6,558 bases of DNA, from NCBI GenBank assembly GCA_028293225.1, contig JAQGPE010000727.1:1-6558 (forward strand), in the 5' to 3' direction. Below the pieces are notes generated by a model. It made no database searches, was not told the origin of the DNA, and saw only the letters and a list, made by a program, of their open reading frames with translations. This DNA is from Akkermansiaceae bacterium. GTDB taxonomy: Bacteria > Verrucomicrobiota > Verrucomicrobiia > Verrucomicrobiales > Akkermansiaceae. This document shows, in pieces, positions 1-6,454 of this stretch. The position numbers and the translations under genes were made by a program. Each line of letters opens with the position of its first letter. Position 1 is the stretch's first letter.

Positions 1-745
1 TCACGAGGGCGCCAAGCGCCGCGCCGGCCACCTCGCCCTGCTCGGACACGGCGATCCCGTCGCCTTCCGCAACCTGTCGGTCTGCGAACTGCCGCCCGCC
101 GCCAACTACCAGGCGGTGCAGGCCGCCGGCTTCGCTCCGCTCTTCGACGGCACCCTGAAGGGCTGGGATGTCCAGCCGGGCGACGAAGGCCACTGGGTCC
201 CGCTCAACGGCATCCTGAAGTACGATGGCAAGAGTGAATCGACCGAGAAGAACCTCTGGACCCAGAAGGAATACGGCGACTTCACCCTGGTCTGCGACTG
301 GCGCTGGGCCGCGGAGGGACCGAAGTCCCAACGCCCGATCATTCTGCCCGACGGCTCCGAAAAGAAGAACGACGACGGCACCTCCGTCACCGAGGAGATC
401 CAGGAACTCGACAGCGGCATCTACCTGCGCGGTAGTGAAAAGAGCCAGGTGAACCTCTGGAACTGGAGCGTCGGCTCCGGCGAAGTCTACGGCTTTCGCA
501 CCAACATGTCCCTCTCCCCTGAAGTCCGCGCCGGCGTCACACCAAAGGCCAAGGCCGACAAGCCGCTGGGCCAGTGGAACCGCATGATGATCACCATGCA
601 GGGCGAGGCACTGACCGTCGTGCTCAATGGCCAGACCGTCATCGACCACGCCCAGCTCCCCGGCGTCGCCGCCAAAGGCCGGCTTGCCCTCCAGCACCAC
701 GGCGCCGCGATCGACTTCGCCAACGTGTGGATCAAGGAGCTGTAA
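1..745 (+). CDS. DUF1080 (3-keto-disaccharide hydrolase family) protein, tandem domains, 5' partial
   Basis: The reading frame is open from base 2 to the TAA at 743-745, giving 247 visible residues; the true start lies before the window. A GTG at 116 is an internal valine and not a convincing start, because homologous sequence continues upstream of it. Visible residues 1-30 look like the end of one DUF1080 domain (G-H-L-A-L...HG...V-A-F-R-N-L). A second complete domain runs from about residue 43 (GFAPLFDG...GW) to 247, with the family-typical LWTQKEYGDFTL (85-96), LDSGIYLRG (136-144), a W-N-R turn (192-194), LNGQTVID (208-215) and a final GRLALQHHG...FANVWIKEL. Members of this family adopt a jelly-roll fold, and some hydrolyse 3-keto-glycosides made by oxidoreductases; substrate and activity here are not determined. 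No neighbouring sugar oxidoreductase lies in the window. The family call is secure; the exact function is not. Confidence 0.88.
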   Translation, partial: HEGAKRRAGHLALLGHGDPVAFRNLSVCELPPAANYQAVQAAGFAPLFDGTLKGWDVQPGDEGHWVPLNGILKYDGKSESTEKNLWTQKEYGDFTLVCDWRWAAEGPKSQRPIILPDGSEKKNDDGTSVTEEIQELDSGIYLRGSEKSQVNLWNWSVGSGEVYGFRTNMSLSPEVRAGVTPKAKADKPLGQWNRMMITMQGEALTVVLNGQTVIDHAQLPGVAAKGRLALQHHGAAIDFANVWIKEL

Positions 746-805
746 TACGGCGCATTCAGTAGATCCCTCCGGCGGAAACCCTGTCGACAGCAACCGCACC
801 TCTCC

Positions 806-837
806 AGCAGGCTGGCACGAAAGTGTCAGCCTGTTTT
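806..837 (+). terminator. Rho-independent terminator of the DUF1080 gene
   Basis: An 11-pair stem (808-818 with 823-833, one G-U pair) closes on a GAAA tetraloop (819-822) and is followed by TTTT at 834-837. Two more pairs can form with the T run (806-807 with 834-835). It lies about 60 bases after the stop of the DUF1080 gene, so it probably ends that transcript. Confidence 0.85.
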
Positions 838-1103
838 GGTCTTATTCCATCCGAAAAAGTGCGGAGTTTCCCGGCTTTTCCTTCAAGGTGCAAAACGCAC
901 CGGCGTGACCCGTGCTTCATGCAAAGATTCCAATTTAAAGTGACGAAGCGACCGCGATTTCCGACCCGGTCACGAAAATTTTCCTGCGCCCGCTGCAGCG
1001 TGATTTCTCCGTCCTGCCAATGAGTTGCCGCTAATAATCAAACGGATTGCGCCAACTCGACGGCGGCCCTCCCAGCCGGAGGACCGTTGCCTGCTAAAGA
1101 GCG
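838..1103. other. Intergenic region without a recognised gene
   Basis: This stretch of about 265 bases lies between the DUF1080 terminator and the first leader reading frame. It should contain the promoter of the first exported-protein unit. I see no convincing -35/-10 pair; an AATAAT hexamer at 1033-1038 has no good -35 partner. A small 5-pair hairpin (GGTGC/GCACC, 887-901) is present but has no clear role. A plus-strand frame open from 1025 into the next gene is rich in Arg and Pro before the signal peptide and looks non-coding. Confidence 0.5.
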
Positions 1104-1172
1104 ATGACCCGTCCACCCGGCCTTTCAGGTCGTGGAGGACGACTTCGAACCAGTCAGCAACGCAACCTATGA
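1104..1172 (+). CDS. Candidate 22-residue leader peptide, stop overlaps next start
   Basis: A short frame begins at ATG 1104, just after an in-frame TAA at 1095, and ends at TGA 1170-1172. That stop overlaps the ATG of the exported-protein gene at 1169 (ATGA), the classic layout for translational coupling. The peptide begins MTRPPGLSG, is rich in Arg and Gly, and ends QQRNL. A matching frame precedes the paralogous gene downstream and also contains PGLSG. No Shine-Dalgarno sequence is seen at normal spacing; a GGAGGA at 1078-1083 lies too far away. Any role in attenuation or coupling is inference. The alternative is a structured RNA leader or a chance frame. Confidence 0.42.
   Translation: MTRPPGLSGRGGRLRTSQQRNL
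1112..1136 (+). promoter_or_regulatory. Hairpin in the leader of the first exported-protein gene
   Basis: TCCAC (1112-1116) pairs with GTGGA (1132-1136), and GGCCT (1119-1123) pairs with AGGTC (1127-1131, one G-U), leaving a two-base CC bulge and a TTC loop. The hairpin covers the codons for the PGLSG part of the leader peptide and ends about 32 bases before the ATG of the exported protein. There is no T run, so it is not an ordinary terminator. It may control access to the downstream start or pause ribosomes, but the second leader does not preserve the same stem, which weakens a purely structural reading. Confidence 0.35.
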
Positions 1173-1831
1173 AATCATCCCACCTGCTCTTCCTGATGGC
1201 CGCGGCCGCCGTCTCGGCGCCACACGTCCAAGCCGACGTCATCAACCGCGTCACCCTCAGCGGCTCGATCGTCACCGTCGGGGAACCGATCGTCCGCGAA
1301 ACCGGCAATTCGACTTCGACCGTCACCAAGCTGGTCACCCAGAAGATCAACAACGCCACCATCCTGGACGCCCTCATCCAGACCGGTGCTCTCTCCAACA
1401 AGACCGGCTATGGTCTGGTGGAAATCTTCGACGACGAAGGCGTTTCGAAAGGCTTCTTCGCCCGCAATACCCGCACCGGCGACACCGTCCCCGTGACCAG
1501 TTCCCTGCTCTCCGGCTTCACCGAGTCGAACCTGATCACCGCGGAATCCTCCTCTTCCCGCACCGGTCCCGCCGGCACGGCGGAGACCTCCAGTTCCTCC
1601 TTCACCGGCGTGGCCAACTCGACCATCTCCGGAACCCCGGCCTCCGTCTTCCTTCTCGGCCAGACCGCCGGCCGCAACTTCACCAACCGGGTTTCCGGCG
1701 ATGTGGTGAAGATCCCATACGTCAGCACCACCTACACCGCTCTGATCCGCGGAGTGAGCGCTGATCACGAAGTGATCAACGCCAAGCTGATCTCCACCGG
1801 CAGCTCCTACAGCCTCACCGGCGCTCCCTGA
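1169..1831 (+). CDS. Exported protein of unknown function, paralogue 1
   Basis: I do not recognise a named family. The product has 220 residues. The ATG at 1169 is chosen because it places a standard signal peptide at the N terminus: a Lys-containing n-region, a hydrophobic LLFLMAAAAV core, and a likely signal peptidase I site after H-V-Q-A (residue 22). The in-frame upstream extension (to about 1025) is Arg/Pro-rich and has no counterpart in the paralogue. The mature protein has no Cys or Trp and is rich in Ser, Thr, Val and Gly, suggesting a beta-rich periplasmic or surface protein. The best-conserved blocks shared with the next gene are NRVTL, ILDAL, GFFARN, GDTVP, LLSGF, TAESSSSRT, KIPYVST and EVINAKL. 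The gene has its own leader and terminator, so it appears to be a separate unit. Expression, export and unknown function are inferred from sequence only. Confidence 0.85.
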   Translation: MKSSHLLFLMAAAAVSAPHVQADVINRVTLSGSIVTVGEPIVRETGNSTSTVTKLVTQKINNATILDALIQTGALSNKTGYGLVEIFDDEGVSKGFFARNTRTGDTVPVTSSLLSGFTESNLITAESSSSRTGPAGTAETSSSSFTGVANSTISGTPASVFLLGQTAGRNFTNRVSGDVVKIPYVSTTYTALIRGVSADHEVINAKLISTGSSYSLTGAP

Positions 1832-1854
1832 TCGACTCTCCTGAGCATCACCTG

Positions 1855-1893
1855 AGGGCGCGGGCTTTTTCAAAGCCGGCGCCCTTATTTTTT
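1855..1893 (+). terminator. Rho-independent terminator of paralogue 1
   Basis: An outer stem AGGGCGC/GCGCCCT (1855-1861 with 1879-1885), one G-G mismatch and an inner stem GGCTTT/AAAGCC (1863-1868 with 1872-1877) around a TTC loop are followed by a T-rich tract TTATTTTTT to 1893. It begins 23 bases after the stop codon of the gene it ends. Confidence 0.93.
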
Positions 1894-1971
1894 GCAGGGA
1901 TCCATGAGGGATGATCCATTCCTTCACATGTCCACATGGATATCGCTTCAAACGGGAGTTATTACAGAACA

Positions 1972-2001
1972 TTTACACATCCGGTAAATTGTACGTAAAA
2001 C
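1972..2001 (+). promoter_or_regulatory. Possible sigma-70-type promoter of paralogue 2
   Basis: TTTACA (1972-1977, five of six consensus bases) is followed after 18 bases by TAAAAC (1996-2001, four of six). The surrounding stretch, about 1910-2020, is clearly more AT-rich than the rest of the window, as expected for a promoter region. Transcription would start near 2008, about ten bases before the leader reading frame at 2018. Promoter consensus is not well defined for this probable phylum, so this is a weak call. Confidence 0.3.
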
Positions 2002-2017
2002 CAAACTCATCATATCC

Positions 2018-2107
2018 ATGAATCGGCCTTTAGCGTTGCCAACCAACCGACCCTACAGATATCTCCGCGGCCCGGGCTTATCCGGAACCCCCAGCACTAA
2101 GACATGA
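2018..2107 (+). CDS. Candidate 29-residue leader peptide, stop overlaps next start
   Basis: The frame opens at ATG 2018 (in-frame TAA at 1985) and ends at TGA 2105-2107, overlapping the ATG of the second exported-protein gene at 2104 as ATGA. The peptide begins MNRPLALP, is basic in the middle (RPYRYLRG), contains PGLSG, and ends in TPSTKT. The PGLSG codons are CCG GGC TTA TCC GGA, against CCC GGC CTT TCA GGT in the first leader: four of five codons differ and every difference is synonymous. TTA is an unusual leucine codon for this GC-rich DNA. The shared position, stop-start overlap and peptide core support a real leader, but a chance match or a conserved RNA element cannot be excluded by eye. 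Confidence 0.45.
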   Translation: MNRPLALPTNRPYRYLRGPGLSGTPSTKT

Positions 2108-2766
2108 AATCAACTGCATTTCTCCTCCTCGCAGCCGCAATGATGGCAGCCCCCGCCCTCCATGCGGACGTCGTCGTCAACCGCGTGACTCTGACCGGGA
2201 AAATCACCACCGCGACGGAAGCGGTCGTGAAGGAAACCGCAACCTCCAGCACCTCGACCTCGAAGTTGAAGAGCCAGAGCATCACGAATGCCGCGATTCT
2301 CGACGCTCTCGTGGCCAACGAGGACATCTCCGACAAGCGCGGCTACACCATCGTGGAGATCTTTACCACCGAAGGCGCCTCCACCGGCTTCTTCGCCCGC
2401 AACTCGCGCAGCGGCGATACGGTGCCCATCGCTCCGGCGCTACTCTCGGGATTCTCCGACTCGAACCTGGTCACGGCTGAATCGTCGTCGTCCAGGACCA
2501 GCGGCGATGTCGTCACGGAAACCGCCAGCTCCGCCTATAGCGGCGTGGCGGCTTCCACTCTCTTCAATACCTCGGTTTCCGTGTTCCTCACCGGCTCGAC
2601 CGCCAGCCACGTCAAAAGCATCCGTATCGACGGGGAAGCCACCAAGATCCCTTATGTCAGCACCAGCTATTCCGCAGTACTGACCGGCGCGACCGCCGAC
2701 GAAGTCATCAACGCCAAGCTCGCTTCCTCCGGGAGCGCCTTTGTCGTCGAGGACGCCGCTCCCTGA
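2104..2766 (+). CDS. Exported protein of unknown function, paralogue 2
   Basis: This 220-residue product has the same length as the preceding exported protein and is homologous to it over its whole length; by eye about 107 of 195 positions match from the shared NRVTL onward. It starts MKSTAFLLLAAAMMAAP with a likely signal peptidase I site after A-L-H-A (residue 21). It also lacks Cys and Trp and is rich in Ser and Thr. Divergence is greatest around residues 140-180 (the segment after TAESSSSRT and before KIPYVST), while the start GYTIVEIF...EG...GFFARN...GDTVP block and the end EVINAKL...GS are well kept. No known family is recognised. The gene is bounded by its own promoter-like region, leader frame and terminator. 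Tandem duplication is the simplest origin. Confidence 0.87.
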   Translation: MKSTAFLLLAAAMMAAPALHADVVVNRVTLTGKITTATEAVVKETATSSTSTSKLKSQSITNAAILDALVANEDISDKRGYTIVEIFTTEGASTGFFARNSRSGDTVPIAPALLSGFSDSNLVTAESSSSRTSGDVVTETASSAYSGVAASTLFNTSVSVFLTGSTASHVKSIRIDGEATKIPYVSTSYSAVLTGATADEVINAKLASSGSAFVVEDAAP

Positions 2767-2788
2767 TTGAAGAAAACCCCTCGTTTTT

Positions 2789-2826
2789 GCCGGTCGCCGA
2801 GCTTCATCGCCAGGCGACCGGCTTTT
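2789..2826 (+). terminator. Rho-independent terminator of paralogue 2
   Basis: A perfect ten-pair stem (GCCGGTCGCC at 2789-2798 with GGCGACCGGC at 2813-2822) around a 14-base loop is followed by TTTT at 2823-2826. It begins 22 bases after the TGA at 2766 and ends only 20 bases before the next start codon. Confidence 0.85.
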
Positions 2827-2846
2827 GCTCCTTCCACCCTAAGTCG

Positions 2847-3407
2847 ATGAAAGCCAAACAGGCCGTCCTGCTTCCCGCCGCCTGCATTGCCAGCGCCGCT
2901 CTCGCGTGGGCTCTGGCCCGGCACCATGATACTCCTGAGGCAGCGCCTGCGCTGGCTTCATCGACAGCGGTAACCGCTCCTGCGCGCTCTGCCGGCAATC
3001 GGATGGAATCGCCCCCCGTCCCGGCCAAACCATCCGCCCCGGCAGCCCGCCCCGCCGTCGATGTCGAGAAGGTCCGCGAGGAAATCCAGGAAGCCGCGGT
3101 GCAATATTCCGATACGGAATTGCCCAAGTTCGAAGTCTGGCTGAAAAGCACCGATCCGGCGATCCGGGCCGCCGCGGTCGATGGACTGTTGCAAAGCGGC
3201 CTCTCCGGAGGAGCCATCCTCCTCAGGGACGCCGCGGCCGCTTCCAGGGACCCACAGGAAATCCAGACTCTCACTGAAGGCGCCGCCATCCTCGAAGCGC
3301 CGCCGGCCACCGCACGCCTGGTCGAAAGCCTCAAAAATCAGCCTGATCGCCAACCGGCCCGCCACTTCCATACCGGAGGCACCGCCCCGGTTCCCGCGGG
3401 TCAATAG
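2847..3407 (+). CDS. Membrane-anchored small protein with HEAT-like repeats
   Basis: The product has 186 residues. The ATG at 2847 is chosen because it begins a typical anchor: Lys residues at 2 and 4, then a hydrophobic segment (about 6-24, AVLLPAACIASAALAWALA) and a basic stop. The Cys at 13 has no proper lipobox (Pro at -3), so a lipoprotein is unlikely. Residues 28-72 form an Ala/Pro-rich spacer (APAARPA and similar). Residues about 73-165 are helical and resemble HEAT or bacterial PBS-lyase-type repeats (VWLKSTDPAIRAAAVDGLLQ, then a similar helix pair ending LTEGAAILEAP). The likely arrangement is an inner-membrane anchor with a periplasmic repeat domain for protein contacts. No enzymatic motif is visible. 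The gene starts 20 bases after the terminator of the preceding gene, with no room for a separate promoter. The HEAT assignment is by pattern only. Confidence 0.72.
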   Translation: MKAKQAVLLPAACIASAALAWALARHHDTPEAAPALASSTAVTAPARSAGNRMESPPVPAKPSAPAARPAVDVEKVREEIQEAAVQYSDTELPKFEVWLKSTDPAIRAAAVDGLLQSGLSGGAILLRDAAAASRDPQEIQTLTEGAAILEAPPATARLVESLKNQPDRQPARHFHTGGTAPVPAGQ

Positions 3408-3419
3408 CCGGAAATGAGT

Positions 3420-3445
3420 CAGGCCGCGCTTTTCGGCGCGGCCTG
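3420..3445. terminator. Hairpin between convergent genes, likely bidirectional terminator
   Basis: A perfect ten-pair stem (CAGGCCGCGC at 3420-3429 with GCGCGGCCTG at 3436-3445) has a TTTTCG loop. It lies 12 bases after the plus-strand HEAT-like gene and 32 bases after the minus-strand helicase stop, so it could end both transcripts. Neither strand shows a good T run directly after the stem, which lowers confidence in intrinsic termination. Confidence 0.6.
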
Positions 3446-3477
3446 CATCATCGGTCAATCGATCAACCAGGAAAAAC

Positions 3478-5157
3478 TCAGTCGCGTGGACCGCGATCGA
3501 AGTCGAGGACGAAGGAGCGGCCGCGCAGGCTGGCGCCCTTCGAAATCTGGACCAGCTTCTCGGCGCAATCGGCACGGACGTCGATGCGGCTGTGCTTGGC
3601 GAAAAGCTTCACGTGACCGACGGCGCCATCCGGCAGGCCGGCTTCACCGTAAAGCATGCCGATGATCTCACCGACCTTCACGCCGTGGAACTTCCCGAGT
3701 GAGAAGAACAGCGGCACCATGTCGACATTGTCAGCCGGGCCTTCACGCGGAGCGCGCGGCTCGCGGGGGCCGGCATCACCACGCTGCGGACGGGCGTTCG
3801 GCTCGCGGCGGTTGCCACGGGCGCCCGGAACTTCGCGGTCCTCGGCGATCTCGCCGAACTCGCGGCCGCTGTTTTCCTTCACCAGGGTGAAGAGCACGCT
3901 GGCGATGTCCGTTGGCGTGAAGCCCTGCTCCAGCAGGCGGTCGACCTGGCTTTCGTAGGTCTTGAACTCGCCCTTTTCGAGACGCTCCTTGACGTTTTCG
4001 AACATCAGGTCGGCCAGCCGGCCTTCCACGTGTTCCTGCGAAGGGACGCGCTCACGGCGGATGACTTGGCGCGTGTAGCGCTCGATCATCTCGATGCGGT
4101 GAATCTCACGGCCGAAGACGAAGCTGACGGCACGGCCGGTGCGGCCGGCGCGACCGGTGCGGCCGATGCGGTGCACGTAGTCTTCCGGATCCTGCGGCAG
4201 GTCGTAGTTGAAGACCACATCGATGTTTTCCACGTCCAGACCGCGGGCGGCCACGTCGGTGGCGACCAGCAGCTCGATGGTTCCTTCACGGAACCGCCTC
4301 AGCACCCGCTCGCGCATTTGCTGGGTGATGTCGCCGTGCAGGCGGTCCACCGTGTAGCCGCGGGCCAGCAGGGCTTCCGTGCACTCGTCGACCGAGCGCT
4401 TGGTATTGCAGAAAATAATCGCCAGGCGGGCCTGCTCGATGTCGAGCAGACGGGACAGCACTTCCACTTTGGAGCGCTCGCGCACTTCATAGCAGCACTG
4501 GTCGATCGCCGAGTCGCTCTTGGCGGTCTGGTCGATCTGCACCGTCACCGGGTCCTTGCCGAACTTCTTGATCAGGTGGGCCACCCCGCGGCTCATCGTC
4601 GCGGAGAAGAACGAGGTCTGGCGGTCGTCAGGCAGGGCGGCCAGCAGCTCCTCGATTTCATCGCGGAAGCCGAGGTCGAGCATGCGGTCGGCTTCGTCCA
4701 GGACCAGCGTCTTGATACCGCTGACGTCAAAGGAACCACGGCGGAGGTGATCCATGACACGGCCGGGAGTGCCGACCACGACATGCACGCCGTCCCGCAG
4801 GGCGCGGAGCTGGCGATCCATCGGCGCACCGCCGTAGACCGGCAGGGCGCGGAGCTGGCCAAGCTTGGAGCCCAGGCGGTGGACTTCCTCGCACACCTGC
4901 ACCGCGAGTTCGCGGGTCGGACAGAGGATCAGCGCCTGAGGCTGGCGGATATTGAAATCGAGACGCGCCAGCAGTGGCAGCGTGAAGGCGGCGGTCTTGC
5001 CGGAGCCGGTGTGGGAGAGACCCAGCACGTCCTTGCCGGACAGAGCGACAGGGATGGCCTTGGCCTGGATTGGCGAAGGACGCTCGTAGCCGAGAGTTTC
5101 GATGGCGGCGAGCAGTTCGGCTGGCAGGCCGAGTTCAGAGAAAGGTGGCGTTTCCAT
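3478..5157 (-). CDS. DEAD-box ATP-dependent RNA helicase with DbpA-type RNA-binding domain
   Basis: The 559-residue product unwinds or remodels RNA with ATP in the cytoplasm; relatives (CsdA/DeaD, DbpA) act in ribosome assembly, cold growth or RNA decay. All motifs are present in order: Q motif with F6 and P29-I-Q31; motif I HTGSGKT (49-55); Ia PTRELA (80-85); GG (109-110); TPGR (130-133); DEAD (154-157); SAT (185-187); IFCNT (248-252); [10 protein letters not shown] (299-308); and [10 protein letters not shown] (329-336). An Arg/Pro/Gly-rich linker spans about 440-475. Residues about 480-555 match the DbpA RNA-binding domain ([19 protein letters not shown] ... GRSFVLDFD). The length lies between E. 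coli DbpA (457) and CsdA (629). The start is ATG 5157, followed by [11 protein letters not shown] as expected. No Shine-Dalgarno is seen upstream. DeaD/CsdA-like is more likely than strict DbpA, so no symbol is given. Confidence 0.96.
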   Translation of the reverse strand: METPPFSELGLPAELLAAIETLGYERPSPIQAKAIPVALSGKDVLGLSHTGSGKTAAFTLPLLARLDFNIRQPQALILCPTRELAVQVCEEVHRLGSKLGQLRALPVYGGAPMDRQLRALRDGVHVVVGTPGRVMDHLRRGSFDVSGIKTLVLDEADRMLDLGFRDEIEELLAALPDDRQTSFFSATMSRGVAHLIKKFGKDPVTVQIDQTAKSDSAIDQCCYEVRERSKVEVLSRLLDIEQARLAIIFCNTKRSVDECTEALLARGYTVDRLHGDITQQMRERVLRRFREGTIELLVATDVAARGLDVENIDVVFNYDLPQDPEDYVHRIGRTGRAGRTGRAVSFVFGREIHRIEMIERYTRQVIRRERVPSQEHVEGRLADLMFENVKERLEKGEFKTYESQVDRLLEQGFTPTDIASVLFTLVKENSGREFGEIAEDREVPGARGNRREPNARPQRGDAGPREPRAPREGPADNVDMVPLFFSLGKFHGVKVGEIIGMLYGEAGLPDGAVGHVKLFAKHSRIDVRADCAEKLVQISKGASLRGRSFVLDFDRGPRD

Positions 5158-5231
5158 AGGTAAAATGAGGACTTCAAACGATCAACAACGGTGATCCTTG
5201 AAGCCCAATACCCTGGCCATAGGATCGCACA

Positions 5232-5256
5232 CGCCCCGCCTCTGGCGGCGGGGGCG
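5232..5256. promoter_or_regulatory. GC-rich hairpin between the kinase and helicase genes
   Basis: CGCCCCGCC (5232-5240) pairs with GGCGGGGGCG (5247-5256) with one bulged G and a six-base loop. It lies in the 175-base gap between the REC-kinase stop and the helicase start, both on the minus strand. There is no T run after it in the minus direction, so it is either a factor-assisted terminator for the kinase unit or part of the helicase 5' leader. Which of these applies cannot be told from the sequence alone. Confidence 0.4.
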
Positions 5257-5332
5257 CGGAGACTGGCGGCTTTTTCCCCGCTGGCAAGCAGGAAAGATGA
5301 CAAAAGCCAAAAGATTCAAGATTTTCGCCTTC

Positions 5333-6454
5333 TCACCCCTCCTCCGCCAGCGGCAGCTCCAGAACGAAGCACGCCCCCTCGCGCGGGCCGCGCTCATACC
5401 TCACCGTGCCGCCCATCGCCGTCACCAGTTCATAGACGATGTGCAGGCCCAGGCCGGTCGAGACTTCATTGCCCGTCGGCCGCGCGCTCAGGCGGGTGAA
5501 CTTCCGGAACAACTGGTGCATCTCGTCCTCGCGGATCCCCGGCCCCTGGTCGTCGATGCGGAACACGCCCTTGTCGCCGGCGCGGTGAATCTCCACCTGC
5601 ACCAGGGACTGCCGGGGCGAAAACTTCACCGCATTTGAAATCAGGTTTTCCAGCGCACAGAGGAGCGAGCGGCGGTCCGCCAGGATCGGGATGCGGTCCT
5701 CGCTGCTCTTCAGGCTGATCGCGATCTGCTTGCTGCGCTCATACTGGGCGAAGGACCTTACCGCCTGGGCCGCATACTCGCGCAGGCACAGGGTCGCGTA
5801 GCCCAGCGTCACTTTCGCCTCCTCGATCTGACGGGTCTGCAACAGCGTCCCGACGATCTCCAGCGACCTCTTGGCCGAGTCGGCGATGCTTTCCACCAGC
5901 GCGTTCTGGCGGGTCCGGTCGAGGTCTGGATTTTCCATCAGCATGGACGCCGCGAACTGGATGCCGCCGAGCGGGTTCTTCAGGTCATGCGCCACCACCT
6001 CCAGCAGGCGGTTGCGCTCCTCGATGGTCGAGGCCAGCCGCTTGCGGGTGTTCTGCAGATTCACGTGCACCTGCACCCGGGAAATCAGTTCCGGCCCGTG
6101 GAAGGGCTTGGTCACGTAGTCGACCGCCCCGGCGTCAAGAGCTTCCATGATGAAGCTCTTGTCCGTCGCAGCCGACAGGAAGATCACCGGGATGTCCCGC
6201 CACTCCGGCTGCTCGCGCAGGCGATGGCAGAGTTCGAAGCCGGTCATGCCGGGCATCATCACGTCCAGCAGGATCAGGTCCGGCCGGGCGGTGCGCAGCT
6301 TGGCCAGCGCCTCCTCGCCACTGCCGGCGGCGATGACTTCATGGCCCTGCCGCAGCAACAGCGGCCCCACCACCTGGATGTTCTTCGGCTCATCGTCGAC
6401 CACGAGGATCAGCGACGAACTGGCAGGACGCGGCAGCGGGTCAAACGTTGGCAT
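5333..6454 (-). CDS. Response regulator receiver-histidine kinase fusion (soluble)
   Basis: The 373-residue product has an N-terminal receiver domain (about 15-130) with acidic pair D20-D21, phosphoacceptor D64 in LLDVMMPGMTG, S94 and K116 (TKPF). A helical linker (about 131-150) leads to a HisKA-type dimerisation domain with the phosphoacceptor histidine H156 in AHDLKNPLGG. The ATPase domain follows: N box ENLISNAVKFSP (N274), G1 box DDQGPGI (301-307), F box LFRKF (315-319) and G2 box TGLGLHIV (333-340). There is no membrane segment, so the protein is cytosolic and probably receives phosphate or a signal from a partner kinase. No DNA-binding output domain is present. ATG 6454 is the only good start, since an in-frame TGA lies 18 bases upstream; it overlaps the end of the preceding gene by 14 bases, indicating an operon. 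Output partner unknown. Confidence 0.95.
   Translation of the reverse strand: MPTFDPLPRPASSSLILVVDDEPKNIQVVGPLLLRQGHEVIAAGSGEEALAKLRTARPDLILLDVMMPGMTGFELCHRLREQPEWRDIPVIFLSAATDKSFIMEALDAGAVDYVTKPFHGPELISRVQVHVNLQNTRKRLASTIEERNRLLEVVAHDLKNPLGGIQFAASMLMENPDLDRTRQNALVESIADSAKRSLEIVGTLLQTRQIEEAKVTLGYATLCLREYAAQAVRSFAQYERSKQIAISLKSSEDRIPILADRRSLLCALENLISNAVKFSPRQSLVQVEIHRAGDKGVFRIDDQGPGIREDEMHQLFRKFTRLSARPTGNEVSTGLGLHIVYELVTAMGGTVRYERGPREGACFVLELPLAEEG

Noticed and set aside
1025..1168. N-terminal extension of the first exported protein from a TTG at 1025
   Set aside because: The extension is Arg/Pro-rich, would bury the signal peptide, and is absent from the paralogue, which starts at the matching MKS.
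1175..1972. A 265-codon minus-strand frame opposite the first exported protein
   Set aside because: It is Gly-rich, runs through the terminator and into the intergenic region, and has no plausible start signal or domain; the plus strand carries a signal peptide and a paralogue.
2770..2850. A third possible leader frame ending at the ATGA of the HEAT-like gene
   Set aside because: It has only a TTG as possible start, runs through the terminator stem, and shows no M-x-R-P or PGLSG similarity.
4030..5163. A 377-codon open frame on the plus strand opposite the helicase
   Set aside because: It is the antisense shadow of a helicase with every motif intact; its composition (His, Ala, Gly, Asp runs) has no recognisable domain and follows from GC-rich codon bias.
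5182..5220. A 12-codon frame (MARVLGFKDHRC) ahead of the helicase
   Set aside because: It ends 24 bases before the helicase start, lacks the PGLSG core, and has nothing beyond an ATG to support it.
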